This document shows positions 12,072-22,861 of a stretch of 64,000 bases of DNA, piece after piece. The position numbers and the translations under genes are program-made. Under the pieces are notes generated by a model. The model was given only the letters and a program-made list of their open reading frames with translations, made no database searches and was not told the origin of the DNA. Positions within the stretch are counted from its first letter, which is position 1. Each line of letters begins with the position of its first letter. Source of the stretch: Massariosphaeria phaeospora (Eukaryota > Ascomycota > Dothideomycetes > Pleosporales); NCBI GenBank assembly GCA_011032825.1, contig JAADJZ010000025.1, forward strand, positions 558,001 through 622,000. The letters run 5' to 3'.

Positions 12072-12539
12072 ATGGGCGTACCTTTCGAGGCTCTCCTGCC
12101 ATATGGCATCATGATTGGCGTACGTTGATACCCCGAACGCGCCGCGCCGGGCTCCCGCTGACGCTGCCGCAGATGTTCGCTTTCAGCGCCGTCTCTGTCG
12201 GGAAGCTCAGGGAGATGCAGAACGGAGGAAAGAGAGCGAGGCGCGGTCTTGACGCATGGGACAGAGTGAGCTGCGGCCTCGGAGTGCAGTTTGGGACCTA
12301 GCTAACAGCCCACCAGCAAAGTGCGACACCACTGCGATAAATCTTATGCGATACAGAAACTAAACCCCAGACAGTGATGGAACGTGACCGCAGGCTGACA
12401 GGCTTTGCGCGAGGGCAAACAGACAAGGCCGAAGCCCCGCCAGGCTTTGAGCTGAACAATCCCTGGAGGGTATGGAGATGCGGTCGACATACCGTGGACT
12501 GTAGCTAACTGTCCACAGATGGAATCACGATTTCTCTAA
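12072..12539 (+). CDS. NDUFA1: NADH:ubiquinone oxidoreductase MWFE/NDUFA1-type subunit
   Basis: Small accessory subunit of mitochondrial complex I with one N-terminal membrane helix. Four tiny exons (12072-12119, 12173-12265, 12371-12469, 12519-12539) sum to 87 codons, 86 aa. The protein starts MGVPFEALLPYGIMIGMFAF, the hydrophobic MWFE-type start. It continues through VGKLREMQNGGKRARRGLDA and ends GFELNNPWRMESRFL. The last exon is only 21 nt including the stop. Every intron has a GT donor and CAG acceptor and all junctions keep frame. No single open frame covers the gene, so ORF-only annotation would miss it. It is convergent with the NAT gene, whose stop is 124 bp away. Confidence 0.85.
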
Positions 12540-12663
12540 GTCAGTGGCATACAGTGAAACCCATATGTTCTTAGCCAATTATACACATTTCCGACTCGCG
12601 TCACACATGGCTGAGTGGAGAGTTCTGTCATTCTACTGCGTACATTACAATAGGAACCATGCA

Positions 12664-13792
12664 TCAAACTCCATGAGGCTTATTAGAGATCTCCGATGCA
12701 AGCCCGCGGATACCCTCTCGCTCGACTTGGCTTAGCTTTATGCCAAAGTGCTCCTCCAGGGCATTCACCCGATCGTCCTCACTATGGAATTGGATCTCCT
12801 TCTCTTTCTTGCCTTTGATCCTCCACTTTAAGTCGGTATTCCCTAATATCAATTGCCCGACGATTCCCCCGTTCTCGCCCACTATCTTCTTCTCGCCGAT
12901 GATTGTGCGAGTGAAGAAGGTCCTCGGACTCGTGCTAGAAAAGTAGTTCATGGTGGCGTAATCGCTCGGGAGGAATTCGAGCTCTGTGAAGCAGTAGATG
13001 GTAGTCCAGTCACTTTTTTCGTTGATCCGATGGTCATACACCCAAAGTCGCTGGTCTGGGTCGTTGTTCTCGTGGATGTTACGCCACTGGAGTCGGGAGG
13101 AGGCCGGCTCAATGTGGCTTCGGATACTTCCTGAGCGTTCCAAAGGCATGGGAACGATGGGCCCTGGTCCGCCGAAACCAACATCGACCTGGTATCTGAT
13201 GCCGTTGATGGTGATTATATTGACCATATGGCCCCTAGACACAGGTTAGGGTATAGCACATTGAGAGATATAATCATCAAGAGTGAACGCTGGGGCATCA
13301 AAATAGCAATGGTCTAATACGCATCTCTGCTTGAAGGATACGTATTCGCTAGACAGGTGCAAAGCGCGCATAATGAACCCGACTGGTGGGGAATCGAGGA
13401 AAAACTGCCTACCATCCAGTCCATGTACCGTTCGAATTCACACGGGCGCCGGCCGAAAAGATTTGGAATCCGAGCGAGTACAGCAATGTCCCGAACAGGC
13501 AGTTGTTCTCCATGCAGTAGCCCCCTCTTGCGTTATCATCACTAATTATCTTCTTGAACAACTCTTGCGGGTGGATGTTGACCTGGCGGTGGGCCGAATA
13601 GTGCAGGGTCAAGTTCTCAAAGGGAATCTCTACGAGATGGCGCTGTTGCAAGAGAGTGAGGTAGGCGAGAGCTTCGTCATGCTTCAACCCTGCGGCCTCA
13701 TACTCGCGTTGTTTCTCGGGTATCTTCAGACGCTCGAAGTACTGCGTGAGCTGGTCCCTCGAATACACGGGCCTCGTATTGTTGGATGACAT
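12664..13792 (-). CDS. Arylamine N-acetyltransferase (NAT)
   Basis: Cytosolic acetyl-CoA-dependent N-acetyltransferase acting on arylamines/hydrazines; in fungi such enzymes can detoxify plant or self-made aromatic amines. Two exons (13792-13413 and 13234-12664) give 316 aa. The catalytic triad is visible: Cys in RGGYCMENN, His in GHMVNI and Asp in YQVDVGFGGPGP. The N-terminal RDQLTQYFERLKIPEK and IPFENLTLHY are also typical. The 178-nt intron starts with GTAGGC and splicing creates GWGHMVNI just before the catalytic His. Neighbours do not suggest a pathway. Confidence 0.93.
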
Positions 13793-14515
13793 GCTCGGGA
13801 ACGAACGTACCGCTTAGATTGGGAAGACTAGAGGGGAAAAAGCAGATAGGTCAAAGGCGTTGGATGTCACAGTTGAGGAAGTTGGCGGGCAGCGAGTAGA
13901 TGGAATTGGGGAATAGTAAATATATTGATGTTCCTGACGCCGAACCGAGAGCGAGCTCGTCCTCGGCGAACATGGAAAGCCGGCTTATATGGTCTGAGGA
14001 GTCCAGCCCCTAGCGGTCATGAGTGGCGTCAACGCTGTTATTGTCATCAAGAGAGCGGGGTGGTGCAGGTGGGAGTACGAATAGGTACGTACTGGTGGGG
14101 TTCGCTAGCGGGCCCTGCCAAGACGTGCAGCTTCCGTTTCTGCGGCGGATCCTTGCTCGTGCCCGATTGGCTGGTTGGGCACTGGACGGCCCCCTGACAC
14201 GGTGACCAGCTGCAGCGGGTGGGCGCGTCGGTGAAAGAAAGAAACTCGTCCACTCCCCCCCTAACCACCGCCCACCCGTCTTTCGCGCACGCTTCGCCTT
14301 GCGCCCTCTTCTGTTGCGAAGCGTTTCCCTACCGCCATGCGTCGCTCGCCGTGATTTCCAGATATCTCGTTGTCGTCCGCTCGGCCTCCCGCATTTTATT
14401 CCTCCACGCTCCCGCCGTCCTTACCGTCCGATCTCTCGCTGCGCCTCCGCCCCGACGCCTTTGGGGCACCGTACCACCACGGCGTGTTTCACGCGTCTTC
14501 GTTTCGCCGTCTAAG
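13793..14515. other. Divergent intergenic region, promoters only
   Basis: 723 bp between the NAT start (-) and the Uds1-domain gene start (+). The frame of the downstream gene stays open upstream to 14219, but the extension is Pro/Ser/Arg-rich and unlike the protein that follows, so it is treated as 5' leader. Nothing else is recognised. Confidence 0.4.
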
Positions 14516-17350
14516 ATGACCAGCAATGGCCTGCGCACACAGCATCCATACCAAGGCGAGGCCCTGAGCCCGCGACCGCTGTACGACTTTCCCTCGCCCA
14601 CGTCCAACTATCCATCGGGCATCGGAGGCGCTTCCCCTGGCTTCTTCCCCATGGCCTACCGAAGTACCGCGCGATTCGGCAGCAGCGTCTTCATACCACC
14701 GCCAGAAGTCTTCCAGGAGGGGCGCAAAGGGGCAGTGCAGGAGAATGGCCAGCAGGTTCCGCGCCATGTGAAGAAGCGAAACTCTGAAGTGTTAAACAGC
14801 GACCCAGTTGCAATGCATCTGTTGGTTGAGACTGCGATTGGGGACAGCCAGGCTTTTGAGATTCTTGCTGTGGAAGAGGTCGAGGAGCTGAAGCAGGAGC
14901 AGAAAGGGCTTGATGCACGGCTGCAGACCGTGCGAAAGAAATTTGAGACTGAGACCAAAATCCGCGATGCTGCGCAGTCTCTTACTCGTCTGGCCTCGAA
15001 GAAGGATAAGGGACACCAAAGAGGGCTGAGCAGTCGCGGGAGCAACGCGGTCACAGACTCTGCGACATCCGACGAGGAGCTCAACACTAGCAACAGAAAA
15101 ACCGAAGACCTCGCTCGGCAGCTTTTGGAAATCGAGTCGCGCATGCGATTGATTGATATGCGGCTCTTGATGCACACGGCCGGCGTGCTGCAGTTGACGC
15201 ACAATGGACCGTCCAAACGAAATCACAATTCCAAAATTTCAAACGGTGGAGTTCAGAGGCCCGACAGCCCCGCGAGTATCTATACCTACGAGAACGGCCG
15301 CAGCAACCGAGCCAATGGAGATGACAGCTTTGACGAAAGGAGTTTGTACCGATCACCGGAGAACCTCGATAGTCTTATGAACGCGCTGCAGAACGGAACC
15401 CACCATCACTCGGATTCAGTTGAGCAACAGAACCAAGCGATTAGCTCTATGGGGAAACGCCTTGAAGAGTTGAACGAACGCCTGAGAGAGTTGATTATCC
15501 AAGCAAACCCAGAACGCAACCAGGAGTATTCCCTTCCCCCGCAAGTTTCTGGCGATTCTCTTGATGCCTCCATTGTAGACCGGCAGTTGGATTTTTTGGA
15601 CCAGGGTCTTCGCGATATGGTCGCTGAGCAGACCAATATGGGCAGCAACTCCGCATCGGCCGAGGTTGAAGGTCGACTCGAAGGAATCAACAATCAACTT
15701 TACGCCATGCTCAGCAGGACTGATCCTTCCGGAGAGACGATATTGCCTCCACCTGAAACTTCCGGGAATGGTTCTGAAGAGCAACTTAGCTACATGGAGG
15801 AGTCATTCTACAGTATCGGCCAACTTCAGTACTCACTTTACGAGCAAATTGACGATCTTCGTGCGAGGGGGTCTAACAGTGAAGAGGCCGAGAAGTACGA
15901 AACTGCAATGACCGGGTTGTGGTCCATGATGCAAGCAGGTGAAGAAGACGCCCGCGAACGCAAACGTGAACGGCGTCGAATGTTAGCAGATGATCCGGAT
16001 GCTGATGAGGAGCTCTCCCCCGACGAAGACTACGTAGCCAATGAGCAATTCTCGCTCATGGCCTTCTCTTCGAAAGTGCAGTGGCTGTTCCGTCGTGCCA
16101 CCTCGCTCAAGGACAAGCAGTCGATTCTCCTCCGCCAGATCAAGCAGCAGCGCGAACTTAATAGCAAATCCGATGCTCAGAAAGAAGCCGAATTCGCGCG
16201 ACTGAATGAGCAAATCATGGCAACGAGATCAGAGAAGAAGAATATAGAAGATGAGCTCGACCGGGCGATGCATCAACTCCGGCAATTCGATGGGCGTGCA
16301 GAAGACACACAAGCTCTTCAAGATGTGCAACAGCATAACAGTGGCCTTGAAGCGCAACTCAAAGACGCGCAGGAGCGTAGTATCTCATACGAGCATCAAT
16401 TGAGGGAGCACCAAGAGCGTACCCATATTCTCGAATCTCAGCTCCGAGACGCTCAAGACGACGCTCGTGTCGACGCAGCCACTATTCAAGCTGAACTCGC
16501 TCAGTCCGCCGCTAAGATCGACGAGGTTATGATGGCGCTCAGGACCGCAACCACAGAGAAAGAAACGGCCGAAGCCCGTCTAGCCGAAACCTCCAACGCT
16601 CTCAACACCAAAGAAGAAGAGCTACGCAACCTCGAAGGCGAAGTCGTTCGCCTCACCACCGAACTCACCTTCGCCAAAGCCGAGCTCGACGGCGCATACG
16701 GCACGCGCGCCGAACGCGCCGCCGAATCCGTCGCAAACCCCACCATCAAGCGGGAACTCGACGAGCTCATCGCCAAGAACTCGTCCCTCCTCATCGAGAT
16801 CGAGGCGCTCAAGAAAGGCCAAGACGCGGCCTCGCATTCCGAAGCCGAAGCCCGCGACTCGGAGCGCAACCTCAAAGCCGAGCTCAGCGGCATGGCCGCC
16901 GAGTACGAGGCCCTCACCCGCGACGCCATCCAGAACGAGCGAGACCGCGACTTGCTCGAAGCCAACATCGACAAGCTGCGCGACGAGAAAGAGGCGCTGG
17001 AGATGGAGCTCAGCGACGAGCGCGTCAAGTGGCTTGGGGTTAGGAGTCCCGGGCCGGGCGTGACGCCGGGGGCGCAGGCCGATATGGGTGCGACCAGTAT
17101 CCGGATGCTGCGGGAGGATTTTAGGAAGATGATGAGGGATCGGACAGGGGAGGGGTTGAAGGCGCTGAGGGTGAGTTTTTTTTTTTTTTTTTGGTGATGT
17201 CATAGTCATGATGGTTTGACGAGTGGAGAGCTAACTAACGTTGTGTAGGCGGAACAGGAAGAACGGCGGAAGCTTGAGGCGGTTATACGCGGGCTGCGGA
17301 AAGACACGTTACCGCAGAAAAGTAATCTGAGCAAGAGCATGATGGCGTGA
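14516..17350 (+). CDS. Uds1 (up-regulated during septation) domain coiled-coil protein
   Basis: Large cytoplasmic coiled-coil protein, 918 aa, from two exons (14516-17170 and 17249-17350). The Uds1 domain lies around residues 100-165 (VAMHLLVETAIGDSQAFEIL, then EEVEELKQEQKGLDARLQ and KIRDAAQSLTRL). Family members are linked to septation and hyphal growth in fungi. Residues 400-880 are heptad-rich coiled coil, densest from about 560 to 850. The intron begins GTGAG followed by about 18 T. The start at 14516 was chosen because it sits after a pyrimidine-rich leader and begins the conserved protein. Exact molecular role is unknown. Confidence 0.85.
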
Positions 17351-18160
17351 TAGACTAGGGGGTTGTCGAACCGACACCCAACACGACATCAACATCGACA
17401 TCGACATCGCTATCCCTATCCTCACCTATTACTATCACCTACACATCACCACCACCTCATCACGAAATACCTTTTCACGTCTCTCCCCCCTGATTGATTG
17501 TTGTGCTCTGTTTTCTATACCTACATACCCTGTTCTCTTGTCATTGTCACGTTTTATGCATGGACGCGGAGTCTTCGAATTGGGTTTCTTGCACTTGTTG
17601 CTCCTAGGAAGGAAGGGTTGTTGCATTCTTCGTACGCAGAGGCGGTGTTTCGATGGACTGTTGCGCATCGTTGGGTTGGTCGGATCCTGGGCGGAGCGCC
17701 GGATGCGGTCGTTCATGTTTTGTTTGCTGGGTGAATGGTTCACGACTAGACAGGGGCCGATGGTCGATTGTAGATATTTATATTATTTTTATGCTCATCA
17801 TGTAACGCAATGCAACGCAATGCAATGCACGCAAGACGCTTTTTGGCATTTTTTGTGGGCTTGACTCGGTTTTCGTCGTGTTTGTGTACGTGTTGATAAT
17901 TTGTGTACATTGACACCCACAACCCAACCCCCCTGGCATGATTCGCTTCCGATGCACACCCGGGTGAGTGATCCTGCCCTCTCACCTCTGCAAGCCCGAG
18001 TTAGACAGTAGCTAGTATACTCGATATAACATGGCTTTGTAAAGATAAAGGCACACTATCTCCATGCCGGGAACACTGTTTCACTGTTAAGAATATTGTC
18101 TGAGCTCCAGCTATCTATGTGGGGGCCTACCCTCCTCACCCTTCAGAAAAACAGCAGTTT
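17351..18160. other. Convergent intergenic region
   Basis: 810 bp between convergent stop codons. Contains CATCGACATCGACATCG-type and CAACGCAATG-type short repeats (about 17388-17410 and 17807-17828). The frames seen are short and without domains. Probably 3' UTRs of both flanking genes. Confidence 0.4.
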
Positions 18161-19828
18161 CTACCCCTCCAACTTCACTCCGCCCGGCAGCGCCACAACC
18201 TGCCTATCCAGCGCGACTCCACATTTCCTTACCAGCACCTCTCCCTCCCCCCCTTCTTCCAAACACAACCCCTTCCCGCCCCTATTCACCAGATTGCCCG
18301 CAACGCCATACCCCCACACCTGCCCCCTATCACCCCTTTCACACCGCTCCAGCCCAACATCGCCATCGCTATCCACAGTCAAACACCTGTTCTTCCCCGA
18401 CAGCGGACGAACCCGGCCTTCCGCGCTCACGGTCCACACCTGCCCATCGGCGGCGTTACAGGCGGAGAAACTAGGGGCTGCAGCGTGGAAGCGAGACGAG
18501 GAGGCGGAGAGGCAGTTCAGAGAGAAGGTGTTGAAGATCTGGCCGGTGGGGACGGGGGCGAGCGATTTGGGCGCGTGGGATGACGACGAGATGCGGTAGA
18601 TGGCTGTTTGGCGGGTGCGCAAGGACGCGGTGATGGAGTGGTGGATGGAGCTTGTTTTGCCGGTCCACAGGTCTTTAGCTTTGTAGGGTGCGCGAGCATC
18701 GATACCGAGGCGTTCGAGGGGAATGCGCGTGGTGTTGCGTCTGTCCCCGCGGTTCAGGACGGTGAGGAGGCGGTCGCCGTTGGCGAGGTTTTTGGTCAGG
18801 ACGTCAATGTATCCGTCCTGAGATACTAGCGTTGCCTGTTCACACAGTGCGTCTTGGTCTACGGCTATGATGTCTTTATTGGTAAGGTATGCAATGTCTT
18901 CGTCCTTGAGGTCCGGGATCCAAGCGCTGAGGATGAGCGGCGCGGAGAACGAACTCCAGAGCGCGAAATGCGTCTTTTTCTCGTCGAGGGAGAGGTCGGG
19001 CCAGTCGACGATGAGGAAGTCGGGGTCGTTGAAGAAGCCGCAGGACTGGTAGCGGGAGAGGCGGACTTGCATGCCATAGTTGTTCATCATTGATTCCCAG
19101 TGGCCGCCGGGCTCGAAGATGTTTTCAGGGTTGTTGCCGTAGACCTTGATGTCGTCAGAGTGGCGGGCGAGCTCGCCGTTGCGGCGGACGTACTCCATAG
19201 TGCGGTACCAGTCTGTGTTGTTTTTGTCGAGATGGAAATTCGGGGAGAAATAGGCGGGTGCGGATTGGGAGAAGATGAAAGGCTTTTTGAGCTCCGTTGT
19301 CAATATCTCATGCCACAGCGAGTATCGGTACTCGAATTCTTCGTAGTTGGTGCGTCCGTTTTGCAGTTCGACATGGCAACCGTCGACTTTCAGGTAGTCA
19401 ACACCCCAGCGTTCAAACGTTTTGGCATCGATCTCTTCATGATCTTGACTTCCTGGATACCAGCCACAGGTCATATTTCCCGAGTTCGTATATATGCCAA
19501 ATTTGAAGCCTCTTGTGTGGAGGTATTCACCTAGCCAGGGCATGCCGCGTGGAAAAATTGCAGGGTCCCACTCAAGTTCGCCTTTAGAATTGCGTTCTTT
19601 CAAGGACCAGCAGTCGTCCAGGTTGATGTTGTCATAGCCTGCTGCCAGTAGGCCCTTCTCTAACATAGCATCGGCGGTTTTAGTGAATAGTGTTTCATTG
19701 AGGTTGCACATGAAGCGGGCCCAGTTGTTGAAGCCCATAGGCGGCCGAGGCGAGACTTTGGGGTCTTGGACCGATGCGGAGGTTGTTGCCGCCAGAGCGG
19801 CCAGAAGAATAGAGGTCAAGGTGGACAT
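18161..19828 (-). CDS. Secreted alpha-galactosidase, GH27 with C-terminal ricin-type lectin domain
   Basis: Extracellular glycosidase releasing terminal alpha-galactose (melibiose, galactomannan side chains). Single exon, 555 aa. A signal peptide (MSTLTSILLAALAATTSASV) precedes the GH27 barrel: PPMGFNNWARF, NLDDCW, FGIYTNSGNMTCGWYPGSQD, the nucleophile Asp in YLKVDGC and the acid/base Asp region ARHSDDI. The last ~130 residues (SACNAADGQVW, RCLTVDSDGD, LCLEEGG) resemble a ricin-B/CBM13 trefoil, as in fungal GH27 enzymes. The frame is open up to 20011, which would add a 61-residue membrane-anchor extension. However, a TATATA element at 19984-19989 lies inside that extension, so transcription probably starts downstream of it and 19828 is the better start. 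Confidence 0.93.
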   Translation of the reverse strand: MSTLTSILLAALAATTSASVQDPKVSPRPPMGFNNWARFMCNLNETLFTKTADAMLEKGLLAAGYDNINLDDCWSLKERNSKGELEWDPAIFPRGMPWLGEYLHTRGFKFGIYTNSGNMTCGWYPGSQDHEEIDAKTFERWGVDYLKVDGCHVELQNGRTNYEEFEYRYSLWHEILTTELKKPFIFSQSAPAYFSPNFHLDKNNTDWYRTMEYVRRNGELARHSDDIKVYGNNPENIFEPGGHWESMMNNYGMQVRLSRYQSCGFFNDPDFLIVDWPDLSLDEKKTHFALWSSFSAPLILSAWIPDLKDEDIAYLTNKDIIAVDQDALCEQATLVSQDGYIDVLTKNLANGDRLLTVLNRGDRRNTTRIPLERLGIDARAPYKAKDLWTGKTSSIHHSITASLRTRQTAIYRISSSSHAPKSLAPVPTGQIFNTFSLNCLSASSSRFHAAAPSFSACNAADGQVWTVSAEGRVRPLSGKNRCLTVDSDGDVGLERCERGDRGQVWGYGVAGNLVNRGGKGLCLEEGGEGEVLVRKCGVALDRQVVALPGGVKLEG

Positions 19829-19983
19829 GTTGTAGATCATGCTCTCGAAATATCCAACATTAACTGACAGTTCCAATGCGAGATTGGGTAAAGATGTGTT
19901 GAACAGGACGACCAGAAAGACAATAATGGCAATGAATAGTAGAGATAGGCAAAGCCAGATCAGAGCAGAGAGGGCTCCCCTGC

Positions 19984-19989
19984 TATATA
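19984..19989 (-). promoter_or_regulatory. TATA box of the GH27 gene
   Basis: The minus strand reads GGGGTATATAGCAGGGG, about 155 bp upstream of the chosen start codon. It lies downstream of the longer alternative Met at 20011, which argues against that start. Confidence 0.5.
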
Positions 19990-20719
19990 CCCCTCTCTGA
20001 ACCATCGTCATCTAGCATAAAAGTGCAATGACCACTATCAGAAAATGCTAAGATTAGCCAACAAGTCAGGCTAGTAGGACATCGGCCGCAATTGATTCCT
20101 GGTCAGTGTAAACGTCCATTGCAACTTCAGGTCTGCAAATGCACGTCGGTTGTAACCATGCAATATGGAGGATCCCCGGAAACTCAAACATGGGTATTAA
20201 TTGGATAGACATGTGCGTACGTGTGAACCCCGCGTCCGGCTCCGACGAACAACGTATACCAAGACCGTAATACTTTGGACGAACTGAGGTGGAATAGATG
20301 TGGTAGCAGTGAGGTTTCAATGGTGTTACTAGCAGGTGGTCCGGCTGGCGTGAGTCCACTCTAGGAAGCGCAGCAGCAGTAGAACTGCGGTGTAGTGCAA
20401 AGCGCAGACGGTTGGTCCACGAAGATAGATATGTGGGTGTTGTATGATCAGGCCGGGGACGAGAGGATGGTGCCCAGGGTGAAAAGTGGCGGGGGTGCTG
20501 ATCTCACCTGCCGGTCCCAAAGTAGCTAGCCCGTGCTTAGTGGCGCAGGGAGCCACTGTAACCCCGCTATGCCGTTCGCCGCCTCTGCTCCCCACTCCAC
20601 GCTTACTCGATCTTTGAGTCAATAGTCCTTCGACCCGGGACTTCTTCATCTTGTCCGCGCCAACTGTCCGCAGCTCTTTACTTCTGTCTCTTCCTTTCCG
20701 CTGCGATCAACACACAGCC
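19990..20719. other. Divergent intergenic region
   Basis: About 0.7 kb between the GH27 promoter and the CCDC124-like start. The minus-strand frames at 20066-20359 and 20329-20649 have no domain and are probably chance. Nothing further is seen. Confidence 0.35.
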
Positions 20720-21439
20720 ATGGCGGGCAAGAAGAGTGGCGCAGAAGGCTCCAAAAAGGCGGCGGGGCAAGCTCGCAAGGCCGACCAGGCTTCAGCGAAG
20801 GTGGCGCAGAAGGATCGCGAAGTCGAGGACGCAGAGTCCCAGAAGTGGGACAAGGGTTCAAAGTCGAATGCGAAAGCGTATGTTTTGCAGAGCCGTCAAG
20901 CTCCTCAGGAACACAGCAAGCTTACAAGTATCAGTGAAGCTGCCGCCGCAAAGGTAGCCGAAGCCGCCCGCAAGAAAGCCGAGAAAGACGCTCTACTTAA
21001 AGAAGAAGAGGCCAGCCAACCAGCAAAGCCAAAAGGCGCCGGTGCTAAAAAGGCCGAAAAGAAGATAACCCGGGGCATCGATTCTGCACTCGGATCTTTC
21101 GGCGCGCCCTCAGCGCTCAACGCCACCGGCATAGACAACGCCCTCGATGCTTTGAGTCTCACGGGCAAGGAGAGCGAAAAGGTCGAGCGACATCCCGAGA
21201 GGAGATTCAAGGCAGCATATGTGGTATACGAGGAGCGGAGACTCGACGAGATGAAGGATGAGAAGGGGCTACGGAGACAGCAGAAGATCGATCAGATCCG
21301 GAAGGAGTTCGAGAAACACCCTGACAATCCGTTCAACCAAGTGGCAGCTTCTTACAATTCTACCAAGGAAGAACTCGCCGAACTCAGAGACAGCGAGAAG
21401 GCGAAGAAGGAGAAGAGGTTAGGGAACTCTACAAATTGA
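20720..21439 (+). CDS. CCDC124/Lso2-like ribosome-associated protein
   Basis: Small basic coiled-coil protein of the CCDC124 family. Homologues (Lso2 in yeast) bind ribosomes and support recovery from translational dormancy. Two exons (20720-20877, 20935-21439) give 220 aa. The N-terminus is Lys/Ala-rich (MAGKKSGAEGSKKAAGQARK), with WDKGSKSNAK before the splice. The C-terminal signature has RHPERRFKAAYVVYEERRL and IRKEFEKHPDNPFNQVAASY. The 57-nt intron has a GTATGT donor, CTTAC branch and CAG acceptor. Its length is a multiple of three and it has no stop, so retention would insert 19 residues instead of truncating. Confidence 0.88.
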   Translation: MAGKKSGAEGSKKAAGQARKADQASAKVAQKDREVEDAESQKWDKGSKSNAKAYVLQSRQAPQEHSKLTSISEAAAAKVAEAARKKAEKDALLKEEEASQPAKPKGAGAKKAEKKITRGIDSALGSFGAPSALNATGIDNALDALSLTGKESEKVERHPERRFKAAYVVYEERRLDEMKDEKGLRRQQKIDQIRKEFEKHPDNPFNQVAASYNSTKEELAELRDSEKAKKEKRLGNSTN

Positions 21440-22861
21440 GGGCGGCGGGCTCAAGATTGCATTGGCGGCATATCCGGTGTTCTGGATAGGGGAAACTCGA
21501 GGTCCCATGGTGCATGGTTATGGGATTCATGATTAATTCGGACCTGCTGGGGGTCTCCTCCGTCGGGTCTCGTGAGATATCACGGACGAACAAAGACTGG
21601 CTGAGTTTGTGACTTCAAAATCGAAGCCAAATTGGCTGGCGGACACTCGAGCGGTGTTTCCGCGACTACGAAGGAATGTTTATACGTTTCTCGCTTGGAA
21701 GTTATCGTCAACAAGTAGTAAGCTGGACGAAGTCCGAGGCCTAGCGAGCAGCACGCCTATTGTGCATTTTGTGAATCCCGATGACATGCATCCGAAGCGC
21801 CCAAGACACGGCATTGTTTTTAGCCTCAAAGCACGAGCCCAGTAGGTAGACCCGACACCGTATAGCCATAAGAGGCCTTTCTCGCGTTGTCTATCGAGAT
21901 TCGGCTGCGCTTTGATGCGAGGCAACTAAACACGCCCCCAACAACATGCGAGGGAGCAGCAGAGTGGATGCTCATCTTTGTCGCACTTCCCGCACAGGTC
22001 TCTTGTCTTTTCTTATCATGACAGACCTTAATATCGATAGCTTGAGCTTTGTTGCCAAGCTATCCCCTGAAATGAGGCTGAGGTCGAATGAAGGAGTGCG
22101 GGAGGATCCGACGGATTGCCTGCTCACGGACGGGGAGCCACTGCCACTGTGGCACAGATTTGATTTCCAGGGTCTGAAATTCGCATTTCGTGTTGGTAAG
22201 GCGTCCTACGGTCCTGGCTGATGAAGGGGCGAAAGTCAATAAGTATCGGAGCCGGAAACCAGCGTGCCAACAGACTCGGAACGCGGCTTCTTCTTATGAC
22301 AGCAGCGAGTCGTGCTGCCAGCTGGTGGTCAGAAGTTCAGCCCGGTGGAGTAGAGGCCAAGCTGGAAATGCAAGCCCAGAGCTATTCACTCCCAATGACA
22401 TGGTCGACGTGGCGGCTGGCGAATGATGCCACGGCGCCTCCCGCCCTCCAGCGCGTTTAGCTGACAGGCTCTGTGCGTGTGGAAGGACTCCGAGGCGGAT
22501 ATTGGTGAGGTTGGCAGCGATGCAGTGTGGTGTGAAACACAATGGCCGGCGCTGGTTGGCTCTGTCCGTTCTTATTCCTGCGTTTCGAAACCTGCGCCTT
22601 ACCGCATCGGGCCCGGGTGACAAGGGTGCCGCGCGCGAGCTCCCCGGCGAGCTTGTTCCTCTTCACGGCGGTGAGTGGAGAGTCTGTGGGCAAACAACAC
22701 GGTGAGTCTTATTTATCGGGCGGCCCGGCTGCAATCATGGCCTCTTCACTCCGCTGCTTTCCTTCACACGGCTGCTTTCCTTTGCTTCATCGAAGCCCCA
22801 CACTCTTTTAAGAAGCTCTACGGTTTTCTCTTTTTTACTTATTCCTCTCGTTGCTTGCATC
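21440..22861. other. Intergenic region, no gene recognised
   Basis: 1.4 kb between two plus-strand genes. Frames of 70-110 codons (21609-21845, 21946-22221, 22294-22623) overlap on both strands and have no domain. Presumably the 3' UTR of the upstream gene and the promoter of the GH76 gene. Confidence 0.4.

Noticed and set aside
14219..14515. 99-codon N-terminal extension of the Uds1-domain protein
   Set aside because: Pro/Arg/Ser-rich, unlike the following protein, and in the expected leader position.
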